A DNA stretch of 64,000 nucleotides. It comes from Ctena decussata (Eukaryota > Mollusca > Bivalvia > Lucinida > Lucinidae). Shown here one piece after another: positions 1 to 11,296 of the stretch. Numbering within the stretch: position 1 is the stretch's first letter; every line of letters starts with the position of its first letter. Under the pieces are notes generated by a model. It ran no database searches. It had not been told where the DNA came from and was given only the letters and a program-made list of their open reading frames with translations. The translations under genes were made by a program, and so were the position numbers. The DNA is taken from positions 83,808,979 to 83,872,978 of the forward strand of contig OZ022501.1 of the NCBI GenBank assembly GCA_963989385.1. The letters are read 5' to 3'.

Positions 1-551
1 AGATGGCATCTGTAGTTTTAACGCTCAGGAAACGGTCTTGCACGTGATATGAGCACCAGCAATACTTGCTGGACAGCCACAATTTACACAGAAAATTGAG
101 GCCGTCTGCTTGTCAAACATTAGCTCAGATTGCTAAATACTTGAAGAGGAGAAAAATTACGGAGTTTAGCTAGCTAAAATAGACTAAAACTGGTAGAACG
201 TACCTTACCTGACTGCTGACCTGATTGGCATTGTACAAATCTGACGTTCTGCCACTCAAATTTGTGAAAATAATATCCTTTTCTAATATTATTTATTTTT
301 CAAACAGTCATCTGTTTTCTGTCAAATAAGTTATTAGGTCACTGTTGTGACGTAATAAAAGAAATGACGTATATTGCCTCGCGCTAGATTGCCAGTCCGC
401 ATGCCATGTAAACAGATTATACGTCGAACCTAAAATGCACCAGTACGAAGTAAAGAGTTTCTTTCTTGTCGTTTTGTTTGTCTAGTTTTCGAAAAATTTA
501 CGATCAGTACGATCTGATTTTATAATTTGCTCTACAATTACAGAGAACATA
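1..551. other. Unassigned AT-rich sequence
   Basis: No coding frame, RNA gene or repeat structure was recognised. Two TGACGT half-sites lie near 348 and 365, without further support for function. Confidence 0.5.
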
Positions 552-785
552 TGAGCTGTGACACGAGAAAATCAACAAAGTGGTTGTGCGCCCAGCGCAG
601 ACTCAGATCAGCCTCGGCATCCGCCTAGTCTGCACAGAGTCTTCCCTAGGCGCTTTAAGGGTAGCTAAGGGTCTAAGCTACCTGCAGACAGCGAAGACTC
701 TGGTCAGACTGGGCGGATGCCCAGGATTATCTTAGTCTGCGCTGGGCGCACAACTTTATTGTTGGTTTTCTCGCGTCGCGGCTCA
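552..785. mobile_element. Palindromic MITE, family 1, copy 1
   Basis: The two ends are inverted copies (TGAGCTGTGACACGAGAAAA at the left, its complement ending GCGTCGCGGCTCA at the right). The arms continue inward through TTGTGCGCCCAGCGCAGACT. About 234 bp, non-coding and able to fold on itself. Six more copies occur in this window (15167, 16066, 17472, 40025, 43970, 58786). No convincing target duplication is visible. Confidence 0.85.
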
Positions 786-957
786 AGTTACTTAGAAAGA
801 AACAAACCAGGTGGGGATGGAAGGAGGCGGTTGGTGACGAGGGTGTTGGGTGGGTGGGAGCCAGGGAAGTGGGGGAATTCATCTTGACTGATGCCTGGAG
901 TGATGTATAGGTCCCAAACATGAGCATGAGATTTGAGCAGTCGTTGCTGTGACAGCG

Positions 958-1011
958 TATTCTCTCTCTCTCTCTCTCTTTCTATCTCTCTCTCTCTCCC
1001 TCTCTCTGCCC
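958..1011. repeat. (TC)n microsatellite
   Basis: Nearly uninterrupted TC dinucleotides with a few TTTCTA and CCC interruptions. Confidence 0.95.
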
Positions 1012-1040
1012 GATTTGGCTTCATTGTTGTTACACATACT

Positions 1041-1369
1041 CACAGGGTATAATCGATTCCGCCAATTTTCGCTTCCTGCAGAGACTGTCCGTCATATTTG
1101 GCTTCCGCCGAGACTCCGTGAGCTCTTGCTTCCTGCAGAGACTACTGTCCTCGAAAAATGGCTTCCTGTCGAGACTGTCCGCGTGACTCTGCTTCCTGTC
1201 GAGAGGCTCGGCAGGAAGCAGAATCGCGCGGAGTCTCTGCAGGAAGCCATTTATGATGTACAGAAGTCTCGGCAGGAAGCAAGAGTTCGCGGACAGTCTC
1301 GGCGGAAGCCAAATATTATGTACATTCTCTGCAGGAAGCCAAAATTAGCGGAATCAATTATACCCTGTG
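1041..1369. mobile_element. Foldback element made of iterated inverted units
   Basis: The ends are inverted copies: CACAGGGTATAATCGATTCC at the left pairs with the sequence ending ATTATACCCTGTG at the right. The left arm holds five spaced copies of GCTTCCTGCAGAGAC-like units (about 1071, 1100, 1129, 1161, 1190). The right arm holds five inverted copies (about 1207, 1231, 1266, 1300, 1326). The centre is near 1205. A 154-codon open frame crosses it but only reads the repeat units and the adjacent TC tract, so it is not called a gene. Foldback elements with repeated arm units are a known DNA-transposon form; no transposase is present. Confidence 0.75.
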
Positions 1370-2947
1370 ATATTGAGATTTATTACAATCATTTGAATCT
1401 TACCAACAGCTGAGCCGCAACAGGGAAAGAGGAATCTTGTCGGATATGATAACAGCAAAATCTGCTTCGTCTAACAAGACTGCTTCAAGATACAAAACTG
1501 TATATATACCCTGATTGGCTTGCAAGCAAACTCTTTCCGTTCTGAATTAAGTTACGAAGAGCATTTCGTGTGTTCGATGATGAGTATGAAAATGTGTCGG
1601 GGTGTGCGGATGTGGGAGGTGTGGGGAAAATTTGGAGGCTTGCTACGTGCCATCCGACGTTTGGCACGTGGCACAAAAACAGCCATTTATTCCGTAGAAG
1701 CAAAGTACTGTACATGAACTTAAACTGTATACGAATCGCTCAACTTTGACAAATTCCACATCCCGAATAAGCGTAAAAACCATCGACAGTATACTTAAAC
1801 AATCTGCTTGAAAGCTAAAAATAGCGGGCGTGTGAGAAACTGTTGAAATACGCATGAACTTTGTATACTTATTCAAGCAACCCAACATTGCCTCCATTTA
1901 GCAAAATGTGCATGAACAAAAAAGCTACCAGCCAAGATCCATAATAGATTGCACACATGCAAGCTGTTCATCTTAACTTTTATAACATTTGTGGTGCAAA
2001 ATATCTTAGTCTTTGCTTGTTGCAGGTCACCCGTGTACTTACTGACCCTCAGAAAATACTACAGTAAGGGAAAAAGTGAAAACCTTCCCGCACGGCACCA
2101 CATTTGGTAGCATAGAGTGTTCAGATGAGAATCTGATTGCCGTTAGCTCAATTCCTATCATTGCCTAATGAATGTATTTCGACTGTTGTCCTATTCGATT
2201 CGGAAATCGACTGCCCAATTATTTCATTTCAGGACGCAGAGTATGAAGAATAATGATTAAGTCCAGAGTTCAGTATAAAGTGTATTGGATTTGCCCTTTA
2301 CATGTGCCTTCGGGACGATTCGTAAATGCAAAAATATCAAATCTTCTGGTGACCTGCAAGATACCCGGGCCTGCTAGTCAACCGGACAATTACAATGTTA
2401 CAATTTTAGTCGGCATACAAATGAAGAATGAACATGTTAAGCATTGGAAGGAACTGAAAAGAAATTGAGAGTGTACATGTAAATGTGTGGGCCTAGGGCA
2501 ATCGGGTACACTTTCAGGGGAAGCATCTCGGCAATAATATTTTTGATTTATCCTACCTTTCCAATGGGAGTAAACTCTTTAAGAAAGCATTTGCTCCTTT
2601 GAGAGCAAAGAATTTTTGAAGAGTCTCCCAGTTCAGGAAAACTAACAGGAAATTGATAAAGTTGTGTCTTGATAATACGTCTACGATAATTTGTGCCAGT
2701 TATCCATGAAAACGTGTTGCGGCTGTATATAGAACCGCCTCGCCAAGACTACTCTAATGTGAGGCAGCATCAGTCATTTTAATAGAGAAATAGGAAAACA
2801 CGATCTGAATTATTAGTAAATGCTTTTGTTGTGTGTTAATATGTGACTGCATAACCGAAAGGGTTCATGATTGGAGATATACATGTTCTGTTCTATTCTA
2901 TTATATTATGTAGATCTACCCGTGTACCTGCAGATTTGTAAATGTTG
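1370..2947. other. Unassigned sequence
   Basis: AT-rich DNA with only short open frames and no recognised domain, RNA or repeat. Confidence 0.5.
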
Positions 2948-2951
2948 CCCC

Positions 2952-2982
<31 letters not shown>

Positions 2983-3095
2983 AAACAAACAAAAAAAAAA
3001 AAAAAAACAAACAAACAAAAAATCACACACACAAAAAAAAAAAAACAATAAATAAAAAAAAAACAAAAAAAAAACAAAAAAAAAAAAAACACACA
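2948..3095. repeat. Poly-C followed by A-rich low-complexity tract
   Basis: A run of about 25 C is followed by about 120 bases of A with scattered C. The open frames on both strands here encode only P/K or F/G runs and are artefacts. Confidence 0.95.
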
Positions 3096-3096
3096 C

Positions 3097-4257
3097 TCAG
3101 ATGCCTGACGAGTTTCTCAAACTTATACAGGCAATGCAAAAACATCGCATGCATCATACAGTGCACTGCTAACCCTTCTCAAAGGCGTAACTGCATGTAC
3201 GCTAATAGCCAGGTGAGTATTGTATTTTTGTCAAATAGACAAAATTTCAACAGGTATCGCCATATTTGATGATGCTGGTATTTGTAAATTGAACAAGATT
3301 TCAACAGTAGCGGCAATATAAAGTATCTTTGGGGCCCACCTCTTATTCTTGCTCTCAAAGGATAAACATAATTGTGCGTAAAGTGTTATAACCCCTACAC
3401 TCCTGCTTCTAACCGCAGTGCTTGACACTCCCTAGATTAATGTGGTGGCCCAAAAGTTCAGCAGGCCACATTTTCAGTGGCCCAAATTAGCCACTAGCTG
3501 AATATCCGATGCATTTATTATTGCCAGACAGGTAAATTTGGGCCACTAAAGTTCATAATTTGAAACTTTAAGTTTCTGGTGGCCCCAGACAAAATTTAGG
3601 CGCATTTGGCCACTGGCTGTTTCCAGCACTGTAACCGTCCCACGAAGGGGGGGGGGGGGGGTTCTCATCCCTCCCAGGTTACTCACATACAACCGTTTAT
3701 TTGACTTTTGAAATCAAGCGCGTGATCTGCTAATTAAAAAAAGAAATAACCGTTAAATTATCGTTCAATTATGAGGGAAAGGCTAATCCTGAACGATAGC
3801 ATGAACTGTACCTAAATGAACATCAATTGCTGATTAAGTCCGTCTTTTAAGCCATGATTATACAAACTTCTAATCGATTCAAAATCACGTCACAAGCTTG
3901 TGTTTACGATTTGCTAGAACATAGAGGTGAGAGTTGACATTATTGTATCTGACAATAAAATATGAATAAAATGTATTTGGTCTTGGTTGAAGATCAGTCA
4001 GTGAGAGGTGTTACGTTTCTACGGACAGGCCGAATTGTGAGTTTGTTAATTTGGCAGTGAACACTTAGCGCGTAAGGCTGGCATGATTTCGACGCTATTT
4101 GCGGTTTGTTTTCAAACCGGGTGGTCATATGTTATTTTGCAATTTTAAAATGTTCCAAAACCAGATTTTCTGAAATTTCACATGATAGTAGAATATATAT
4201 CAATATTTATCATGGCATAGGTCTGCGTTTTGGAGAAAGTCGAATAAGCTGTAGCGT
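3097..4257. other. Mostly unassigned; small GGCCC foldback at about 3440-3640
   Basis: Between about 3475 and 3550, AGTGGCCCAAATT is followed by its inverted copy AATTTGGGCCACT. Other TGGCCAC/GGCCCA pieces flank these, suggesting a degenerate foldback element. A G run lies at 3648-3661. Nothing else was recognised. Confidence 0.35.
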
Positions 4258-4258
4258 G

Positions 4259-5060
4259 AGGGTACCCCCATCGGACAGGGTACCCCCATCGGACACCTTT
4301 ACGATCTGTTCTCGTTTAAAATGAGTAGCACCTCGTCCAATTTAATACCAATTTTTATAATATTTTGTGGTCTTTTCCTCGACCCTTTGGCGTGCCTTTC
4401 TCGTCTCGGGAGCGCTAACGTAATTTTCACAGACGGTATTTACCGGACAAGGGTACAAGTCAGAAACATTTCAGTGAATAGTTACACCATGATTTCGTTG
4501 TACCTAAATGCAGTTCAATGATCTAATCTACAACATTGGATGGGGATTTTAGTCACCTAACAAATAATATAAGGATTATGTTCCAGTTCGTTCTAGTGTT
4601 AGAAAAAATAGAGAAAATGCACACTTGTTTGCATCTCGACACTGGCTAAAATCTATATAAATAGTTCAACGTAAACAAACGTCATCATTCTGAGGGAGCA
4701 CACATTATTTTACCTTTCATGTCAAACTTAAAGTATTGAATCTATTTTTGCATATTTATCTTAAACAAGGATATGTCTTTACAATGTTACATTAAATTTG
4801 TTTATGCATAGTTAGTTTATATGTGTAGAAAATAAAGGTGTCCGATGGGGGTACCCCTAACCAAGATTTTACGCCCGTTACCTATGAAATAATGAATGCT
4901 CCCCGATTCCTTCGTATGACGTCATACTACAGCTTATGTTTACCGAATCAATACATGAGGTATATATTTTGCAAAACACATAAAGTCGTTAGAATTTTGA
5001 TGTAACAATTTGAAAATTCATTTAAAAAGCAATTTTTAGGTGTCCGATGGTGGTACCCTT
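4259..5060. mobile_element. Nested pair of TIR elements (AGGGTACCCCCATCGGACA)
   Basis: Two head-to-tail copies of AGGGTACCCCCATCGGACA lie at 4259-4277 and 4277-4302. Inverted copies lie at 4833-4858 and 5037-5060. The inner pair (4277 and 4858) also shares the following CCTTTA. The outer pair (4259 and 5060) shares extra outside bases (GCGTGAGGG against ACGCAAGGG). Two related non-autonomous elements, one inside or adjoining the other, explain this. A 66-codon frame at 4321-4521 has no recognised domain and a hydrophobic start; it is probably fortuitous. Confidence 0.65.
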
Positions 5061-5158
5061 GCGTAATTTTTTGTTCACATGTTTGACGCTGACGTAGAGG
5101 GCACTGTTTCGTCAATAATTACACAGGCGGAAAAAGATGTCCTGGAATTATTTTATCA

Positions 5159-5166
5159 GAAAAATT
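5159..5166. repeat. Left target-site duplication GAAAAATT
   Basis: The 8 bases immediately outside the left TIR are repeated exactly outside the right TIR at 10354-10361. Confidence 0.85.
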
Positions 5167-6644
5167 GGTTCAAGTAAAGTATAGGGGACACAAGGTAGTT
5201 TCACGGGTCGACGCGCTTTATGGGCGGGGCCAGAAATCGAAGGGGCGGGGTCGTCAGATTCCGGAAGACAGACTACAGTCCGTGTCGCCTCGTTGCCTCC
5301 AAGCTTTTCCAGGACACCCGTTATGCTTTCCATTTGTGTCAATACAAATGGGCGGTCCATCACGATTTATGGGCGGAGCCAACAATCACAGAACGCCCGA
5401 CCAAGCGTCATGTCTTCTTCTCAGTGGGCCGGTCTTAACGTATGCAAATTATCATTTGCGGTGCCGCCTACCTTGTTAGGCGGGTCCATAAGAAACAGGG
5501 GCGGGGCTAACAAATACAGAATTAACGACACTGCACCAATTGTCCCTCGTCAGTGCACGAGTCGTTCATGTTCCAGTTTCTTTTCCGCCCACTGCAGTGC
5601 AATTCCGTCGTCAGCACAGACTGTTTGCACCCACAACACAATGCGAATCTTTAACTTCCGTCAACCTGTCAACCTCTCCACCTCTGTTCTCTGAATTTTT
5701 GGTTCACGTACAGGAGTCGGTCGTTGGATTGCTTCTAGCGGTCCCATCATGATTTGTAATGCATTGTGTGTGGCAGCGTCGAATTGTGGACAGGTTGACA
5801 GGTTGACGGACGTTGCAGCGTTGCAATGCATTTTGGGGGTTCACAATCTTTGCTGCCGTCAGCTTCCCCTTGATTGTCCCTCTACCGCTCTCAAAGGATC
5901 GCCTCGGTTCATCGTCCGTCAAACTTGCAAAGTTTTCGTCTCTGACTTCCGGTTTCCTGTTCCAAGTGGAAGAGGGTCACGATATTGCGGGTGGTAGCGA
6001 AAACAAAATTGAATCTCCAAAAAGCATTGCGACGCTGTTACTTCCGCCAATCTGTCTATCTCTTCTCCTTCGCCTTTCCAGCTTCCTTTTCGCCGATTGC
6101 AGTGCATTTCCGCCGTAAGCACAGATTGGTTGCACCCACAACACATTGCAAATCTTCAACTTCCGTCAACCTGTCAACCTGTCCGCCTCCTTTTTCTTAA
6201 TTTTTGGTTCAAGTACATGAGTCGGTCGTTGGATTGCTTCTGGATTCCGCACCGCGCTTTGGGGTGTTAACACTGAAGACATCGGTCTCCTGGCTGACAG
6301 GTCGACGGAAGTTAAAGAGCCGCGATGTGTTTTGGGTGCTAACAAACTGTGCTTACACCGGATATTGCATCACAGCGTTGCAACGCTTTTTGGGTGTAAG
6401 CACAGAGTGTTAGCACCCACAAACCCTTGTCTCTCTTGAACTTCCGCTTATTGCCTCAAGTGCTGGAGTCCATTTTGGAGCTTCAAATCCGGTTCACTCA
6501 GTTATTAGGGGCTTAACTAACGATGCCATATGTTCACAATTTCGTCGAGTCGCCGGTGGCAGAAGAATTGCGACGGTGGCAGAAGAAAGAGACGATCTGG
6601 TGTAGACTGAAATACTGTCTCGACGATTCGTTTAACCCATTTCG

Positions 6645-6880
6645 CCAGACATTAGGGTTAGTTCTTGTTTTGCCCTCCTCTTGCGTAGGCTAAGAGCGTA
6701 TGTGTATCTTGTTCTGTTTGTCCATTACACCCCTTTGCTTACAGCAGGCGCCAGTGCACATCGGTGTGTGTTTTCGCCTTATGTTGTCATGTACAAAGAC
6801 ATTAGGTTTAGGACTTCATTTCGACAGCCATTAGGGTTAGTTCTTGTTTTGCTTTTCATTTGCGTTGGTTTAACTAAATG
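6645..6880. repeat. Direct repeat inside the 5.2-kb element
   Basis: CATTAGGGTTAGTTCTTGTT occurs near 6650 and again near 6830, about 180 bp apart, with partial similarity continuing downstream. It may be a second, shorter unit type of the same element. Confidence 0.6.
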
Positions 6881-7134
6881 CTGTGTATTTTCATCGCCTT
6901 TTTCGGTGCGTGTACTTCTTATAAATCATCATTTTCAGCCTAAATGATAATACATCCCCCAAAATCATTTTACGGCCAAATATCCGGTATGTGCAAGAAA
7001 AAAAAATTGTCTTCGACGTTCTTCACCTTGCTGGAAGACTAACGCCTGCCCGAACTTACGTTGATCCTCGGTTATGGATTGGTTCCGCTGTGCTTCGGGG
7101 GCAACGTAGATATGAGAATTGTAATATTACTACT

Positions 7135-10070
7135 ACTAGCAACTTCCGTCGACCTGTCGCCCTGTCTACCAATCTTTCGGAATATGGCCTGGTTTTCACA
7201 GACTGCCGATCTGCTCATTTCGTCTGTAGGTGCGACCTTCCATCGCTACCCACCATTACGTCATTTCATGTTATTATGTCCCATAATGCATTGCGTCTTG
7301 GCAACCTCCTTCGCCCTGTCAACCTGGCCACTTCTGTTGTCTGGAATACTTGACCATGCCCAAGAGTAAGTTGTTTAATTGCTTATGGCACCCACACCGT
7401 GATTTTAAAGTTTCTCCTCGAGTACATCGGCTGCAGAGGTGCTTCATTGTCTTGTGTGGTCTACCAATCTCAGCTTCCATAGAAAACCCATTGCAACACC
7501 TAACAGGTCGACGGAGGTTAAATCTATCTGAAAGGGTTTTGGGTGGTTGTAAAAGATGTAAACACCCATGATGCATTGCACTGCTGTTACTTTTCCGGTT
7601 TATTGGACCATCTCCTCAAGCAGTCTGGTGCTCTGCGTATAGAGTCCACCTCCAGTACTTGAGACGACATTCTAGGAAACTGAGGTAGACAGGTCGACAG
7701 GTTGACGAAAGTTGTAGCGTTGCAATGCATTTTGGGTGATAACATTCTTTGCTACCGCTAACAATCCATTGCGATTCTTACCAGGTCTGTTCACCTCGTC
7801 TGCTGGTGCTTTCTTCAGTTATAAATCCTCAGAAATAAGGGCTGTGTTTCCTTAGGTTGCAGACCGCCTGTTTCCATCGCTACCGCCAGTCACCTCACTT
7901 CCTGGTTTTAGATACCATAATTCATCGCGTCTTAGCAACTTCCGTCGACCCGTCTACCGTCCTTCCAGGCTATGGTATGTCCTGCTGCTTCCTGCAGATC
8001 GTGTGTTGGTGCGTTCGGTCATTATTACCAACCACAGTACATTGTGCCTAATCCACTTCCGTCGATCTGTCAACCTGCCTACCCATCTTCAGGAGTTTGG
8101 TCTTTCTTTCATAGACCCCAGATGTGTTCTGGTCGTCTGCTGGAGCGTTCTTCAAGCGCTAACTCCCGTTATATCATTTCCTGTTTTCAGGAACCATAAT
8201 GCATAGCGTCTTAGCAACTTCCGTAGACCTCTTTACCTAACATTCCAGGAATGGTGTGTTCTGCGTATTCACAGGTGTGGAAAGTCCTGCTCCTGCAGAT
8301 CTGACCAAACCGTGTGTTAGTGCGGTCGGCCAGTTCTACCAACCATAATACTTTGCGTCTATTCAACTTCCGTCGACCTGTCGACCTGCCTACCCATCTC
8401 CAGGAGTACGGTCTGTTTTTCATAGACTCCAGACGTGTTCTGGCCGTCTTCTGGTGCGGTATTTCATGATTACCTATCGTCACCTCACTTCCTGTTATCA
8501 GGTACCATAAATCCTTGCGGTTACTCAACTTCCGTCGACCTGTCGGCCTGTCTACCTACCTTAGCAGGTTCGGTATGGCCTTCTGTTCCGGAAGATCTGA
8601 TCAAATCTTGTCTTGGTGCGCTCGGTTATTACTACCAAGCACAGTACATTGTGTCTAATCCACTTCCGTCGACCTGTCGACTTGTCTACCCATCTTCTGG
8701 AGTTTGGTCTTTCTTACATACACTCCGGATGTGTTCTGGTCGGCTGCTGCTGCGTTCTTCCAGCGCTAACTACCATTATATCATTTCCTGTTTTGTACCA
8801 TAATACATAGCGTCCTAGCAACTTCCGTCGATCTGTCGACCTGTCTCCCTATCATCCCAAAAATGGTGTGCTCTTCGTATTCACAGGTGTGGAAAGTCCT
8901 TCTGCTCCTGGAGATCTGATCATATCCTGTCTTGATGCATAAGATCATTCCTATCAACCACAGTACATTGCGTCTATTCAACTTCCGTCGACCTGTCGAC
9001 CTGTCAACCCCTCTGCTGGAGTATGGTCTGCCTTTCATAGACTCCAGACGTGTTCCGGTCGCCTCCTGGTGCTGTATTTTTTATTACCTACCGTCACCTC
9101 ACTTCCTGTTATCATGTACCATAATTCATTGCGTCTTAGCAACTTCCGTCGACCTGTCGACCTGTCAACCAACCTTCCAAGGTATGGTATGTTCTTCGTA
9201 TCCTGCAGATCTGTTCGCTTCTTGTGTTTGTGTTGTCGGCCATTACTGTCAACCATACTGCATTGCCCCTAATCACGTTCCGTCGCCCTGTGGGAGCGAT
9301 CTGTCATTGCTATCTGCCATAGTACATTGCGCCTGTTCAACTTCCGTCGACCTGTAGACCTGTCTACCAATCTCCAGCAATATGGCCTTTCTTTCATACA
9401 CTGCACGTTTGCTTGCACTGTCAGCTGCTGTGACTCTGTGTTGTTCCACACCATGATACCTTGCGGTTTATCAACTTCCGTCGACCTGTCTACCTACCTT
9501 CCGTAGTATGATATGTCCTGTATATCCTGCAGTACTGATCAAATTGTCTGTTGGTTAGGTCTGCCATTACTACCATTCATACTACATTGCGTCAATTCAA
9601 CTTCCGGCGGCCGGTAGGTCTGTCTACCCATCTACAAGAGTATGGTCTGTCTTTCATATACTCCAGATCTGTTCTGGTCGTCTGCTGGTTGGAACTTTCA
9701 TCACTACCTACCCTCACTTCACTTCCTGTTATTAGGTGCCACAATTCATTGCGTCTCAGCAACTTCCGTCGACCTGTCGACCTGTCTCCCTATCTTCACA
9801 TGAATGGCCTACCTTGCAAAGGTTTCCGCGTGAACATTGATGTCGCCAGCTGTCGTGACCGTCTGTCGCATCACACCGTAATACCTAGCGTTTTACAGCT
9901 TCCTTCACTCTGCCGTCCCGTCAATCTCCGTTCAGAAGCATGGTGTGTCCTCCATATCCTGCAGATCTGTTCGACTCGCCTGTAGGAGCAATCTGTCCTT
10001 ACTATCTATCATGATACATTGCAACTATTTAACTTCCGTCGACCTGTCGACCTGTCAACCTACTTTTCTC
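7135..10070. repeat. Diverged tandem array, about 120-160 bp units with dimeric order
   Basis: Core AACTTCCGTCGACCTGTC recurs near 7139, 7935, 8056, 8213, 8367, 8527, 8661, 8818, 8978, 9139, 9339, 9472, 9598, 9758 and 10029, with weaker or inverted copies at 5653, 5787, 6159, 6286, 7300, 7502, 7690, 9267 and 9895. Spacing is mostly 121-161. Units alternate between a type preceded by CACAGTACATTGTGTCTAAT-like sequence and a type preceded by TACCATAATGCATTGCGTCT-like sequence, giving a dimer of about 290-320 bp. Unit lengths are not consistently multiples of three, so the open frames (up to 144 codons) are not evidence of a repetitive protein. Confidence 0.8.
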
Positions 10071-10353
10071 ACATTAGCTCACAGTCCAGTCTACCTAGTT
10101 CACACGTCCTCATGTCGGCCGTTCGTTGATTCCTTGTCTCGTCCCTTCCTCTTGTGACTCCGCCCTTTTCTCTTGACGTCAACGTCAATCATAATGTGTG
10201 CACATCTCTCCTCTGTCGTGGTGTCATGTCTTACTGTCGTACGTTCTGTCATTATTGGCCCCGCCCCCTCCCTCTTGCGGCCCCGCCCCTCACTCTTGAC
10301 ATCTCAGTTTGAAGCAAGAATTTGCCATGTGTCCCCTATATTTGACTTGAGCC

Positions 10354-10361
10354 GAAAAATT
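10354..10361. repeat. Right target-site duplication GAAAAATT
   Basis: Exact copy of 5159-5166, directly outside the right TIR. Confidence 0.85.
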
Positions 10362-10766
10362 CAATAATGGAAGTCAGAAAAGTGCTCTTAAAATTTCAAC
10401 CGGTGGGGCGATTTGATTAATCTGTATGGTGGCGTTAAAGTACTATGGGGTTCATCGATAGCCATTTTGATGGCGACAATTTCGAACAAAAATCCGTTGC
10501 TATGTGTTTGATTATATCCCTACTCCTTGGATCTGCGTTCCAACTGTAAAACACGGAAACTTTCCATTGCTTCTATAGGCGCACTGTGTTAGAATAATAA
10601 TCTAAAGTTCCAAAATGCCTGAATTATTGATGTAAATAAAGGTTCATTCATGAAAGGATCAAAGGGTTATTTGCTGCGCAAAATGCTAATAAAGTCAAAA
10701 ACAAAACAAAACAACAACAAAAAAACAAAAGATAAAAAAGTTACCATCTTGACTAACAATGCATTT
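10362..10766. other. Unassigned sequence
   Basis: AT-rich with an A-rich stretch near 10690-10735. Nothing recognised. Confidence 0.5.
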
Positions 10767-10779
10767 AGGTCTGAAGGTT

Positions 10780-11019
10780 GATTGATTGATTGTTCAGGGA
10801 TTAACGGCCCTTTGAATCAGTATTTCAATCTATATCGGGCCGTCTCCCAGAGAAAGGGAGAATGAAGAGAAATGATAGACGAGAGAAAAAATGTGCAAAC
10901 AACCCCCACCCGCACTTACTGCAAGCACAGTAGGCCTTTGCCCTACAATGTTCCAAATCAGTAGGACGCCCCGGCACCGCAAGTTATACACAGCACCATC
11001 GCACCACCCGACCATCCCC
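10780..11019 (-). mobile_element. SINE family S, full length, with target duplication
   Basis: A 240-bp retroposon flanked by a 13-bp direct repeat AGGTCTGAAGGTT (10767-10779 and 11020-11032). On the minus strand it runs from a GC-rich head (GTGCCGGGGCGTCCTACT) through a pyrimidine-rich middle to TCAAAGGGCCGTTAAT and a CAATCAATCAAT tail. The simple-sequence tail plus long target duplication indicates LINE-assisted retroposition. I do not see a clear tRNA A/B box pair in the head. Related copies: 24838, 31560, 36431, 38270, 62842. Confidence 0.8.
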
Positions 11020-11119
11020 AGGTCTGAAGGTTCTTCCATGTATTCAGAGTTATATCTTAGTCGTTTTTCTAAGTTTCACTAATTATCAGGTTGAACAGAT
11101 AAAAAAGAAAACCTGTGTT

Positions 11120-11173
11120 AAAATCTTTGTCAATATTACGGCGCTCAAAATCTTTGTCAATATTACGGCGCTC
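11120..11173. repeat. Tandem 27-bp duplication
   Basis: Two identical 27-base units starting AAAATCTTTGTCAATATTAC lie head to tail at 11120-11146 and 11147-11173. Confidence 0.9.
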
Positions 11174-11296
11174 ACACATGGGAGTCTACATTTACAAGGT
11201 TCAATTGTTTCTTGGTCACATCAATGTAGTTTTCATTGAATGTGTATGTGTGATACAATAATTCCTAACTACCCTATACTTTATGAATGCAATTTT

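Larger units (their letters stand above)
5167..10353. mobile_element. 5.19-kb non-autonomous DNA transposon carrying a tandem array
   Basis: The left end starts GGTTCAAGTAAAGTATAGGG. The complement of the right end starts GGCTCAAGTCAAATATAGGG. The terminal 29 bases match at 25 positions by eye. A perfect 8-bp duplication GAAAAATT flanks both sides. Just inside each end are clusters of GGGCGGGGC boxes (about 5220-5500, and inverted at about 10145-10290). The interior is an array of diverged units with AACTTCCGTCGACCTGTC at its core. No transposase domain is seen, so it is non-autonomous. An 8-bp duplication fits hAT, Merlin, P or Zisupton; the GG-initial TIR is closer to Merlin than to a typical hAT (CAGGG). 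The superfamily is unresolved. Confidence 0.85.

Noticed and set aside
949..1413. 154-codon open frame, plus strand
   Set aside because: It translates a TC microsatellite followed by the foldback units; the repeated LPAETV-type peptide reflects DNA repeats.
2871..3269. Lysine-rich and phenylalanine/glycine-rich frames
   Set aside because: Translation of the C- and A-homopolymer tract.
7135..10070. CRISPR-like array
   Set aside because: Repeats are diverged, 120-160 bp apart and without constant repeat/unique spacer structure; eukaryotic context.
5165..10157. Many open frames of 60-144 codons with repeating NFRRPVDLST / ATSVDLST peptides
   Set aside because: They follow the diverged array, occur in several frames and on both strands, and unit lengths shift the frame; no start, splice or domain support.
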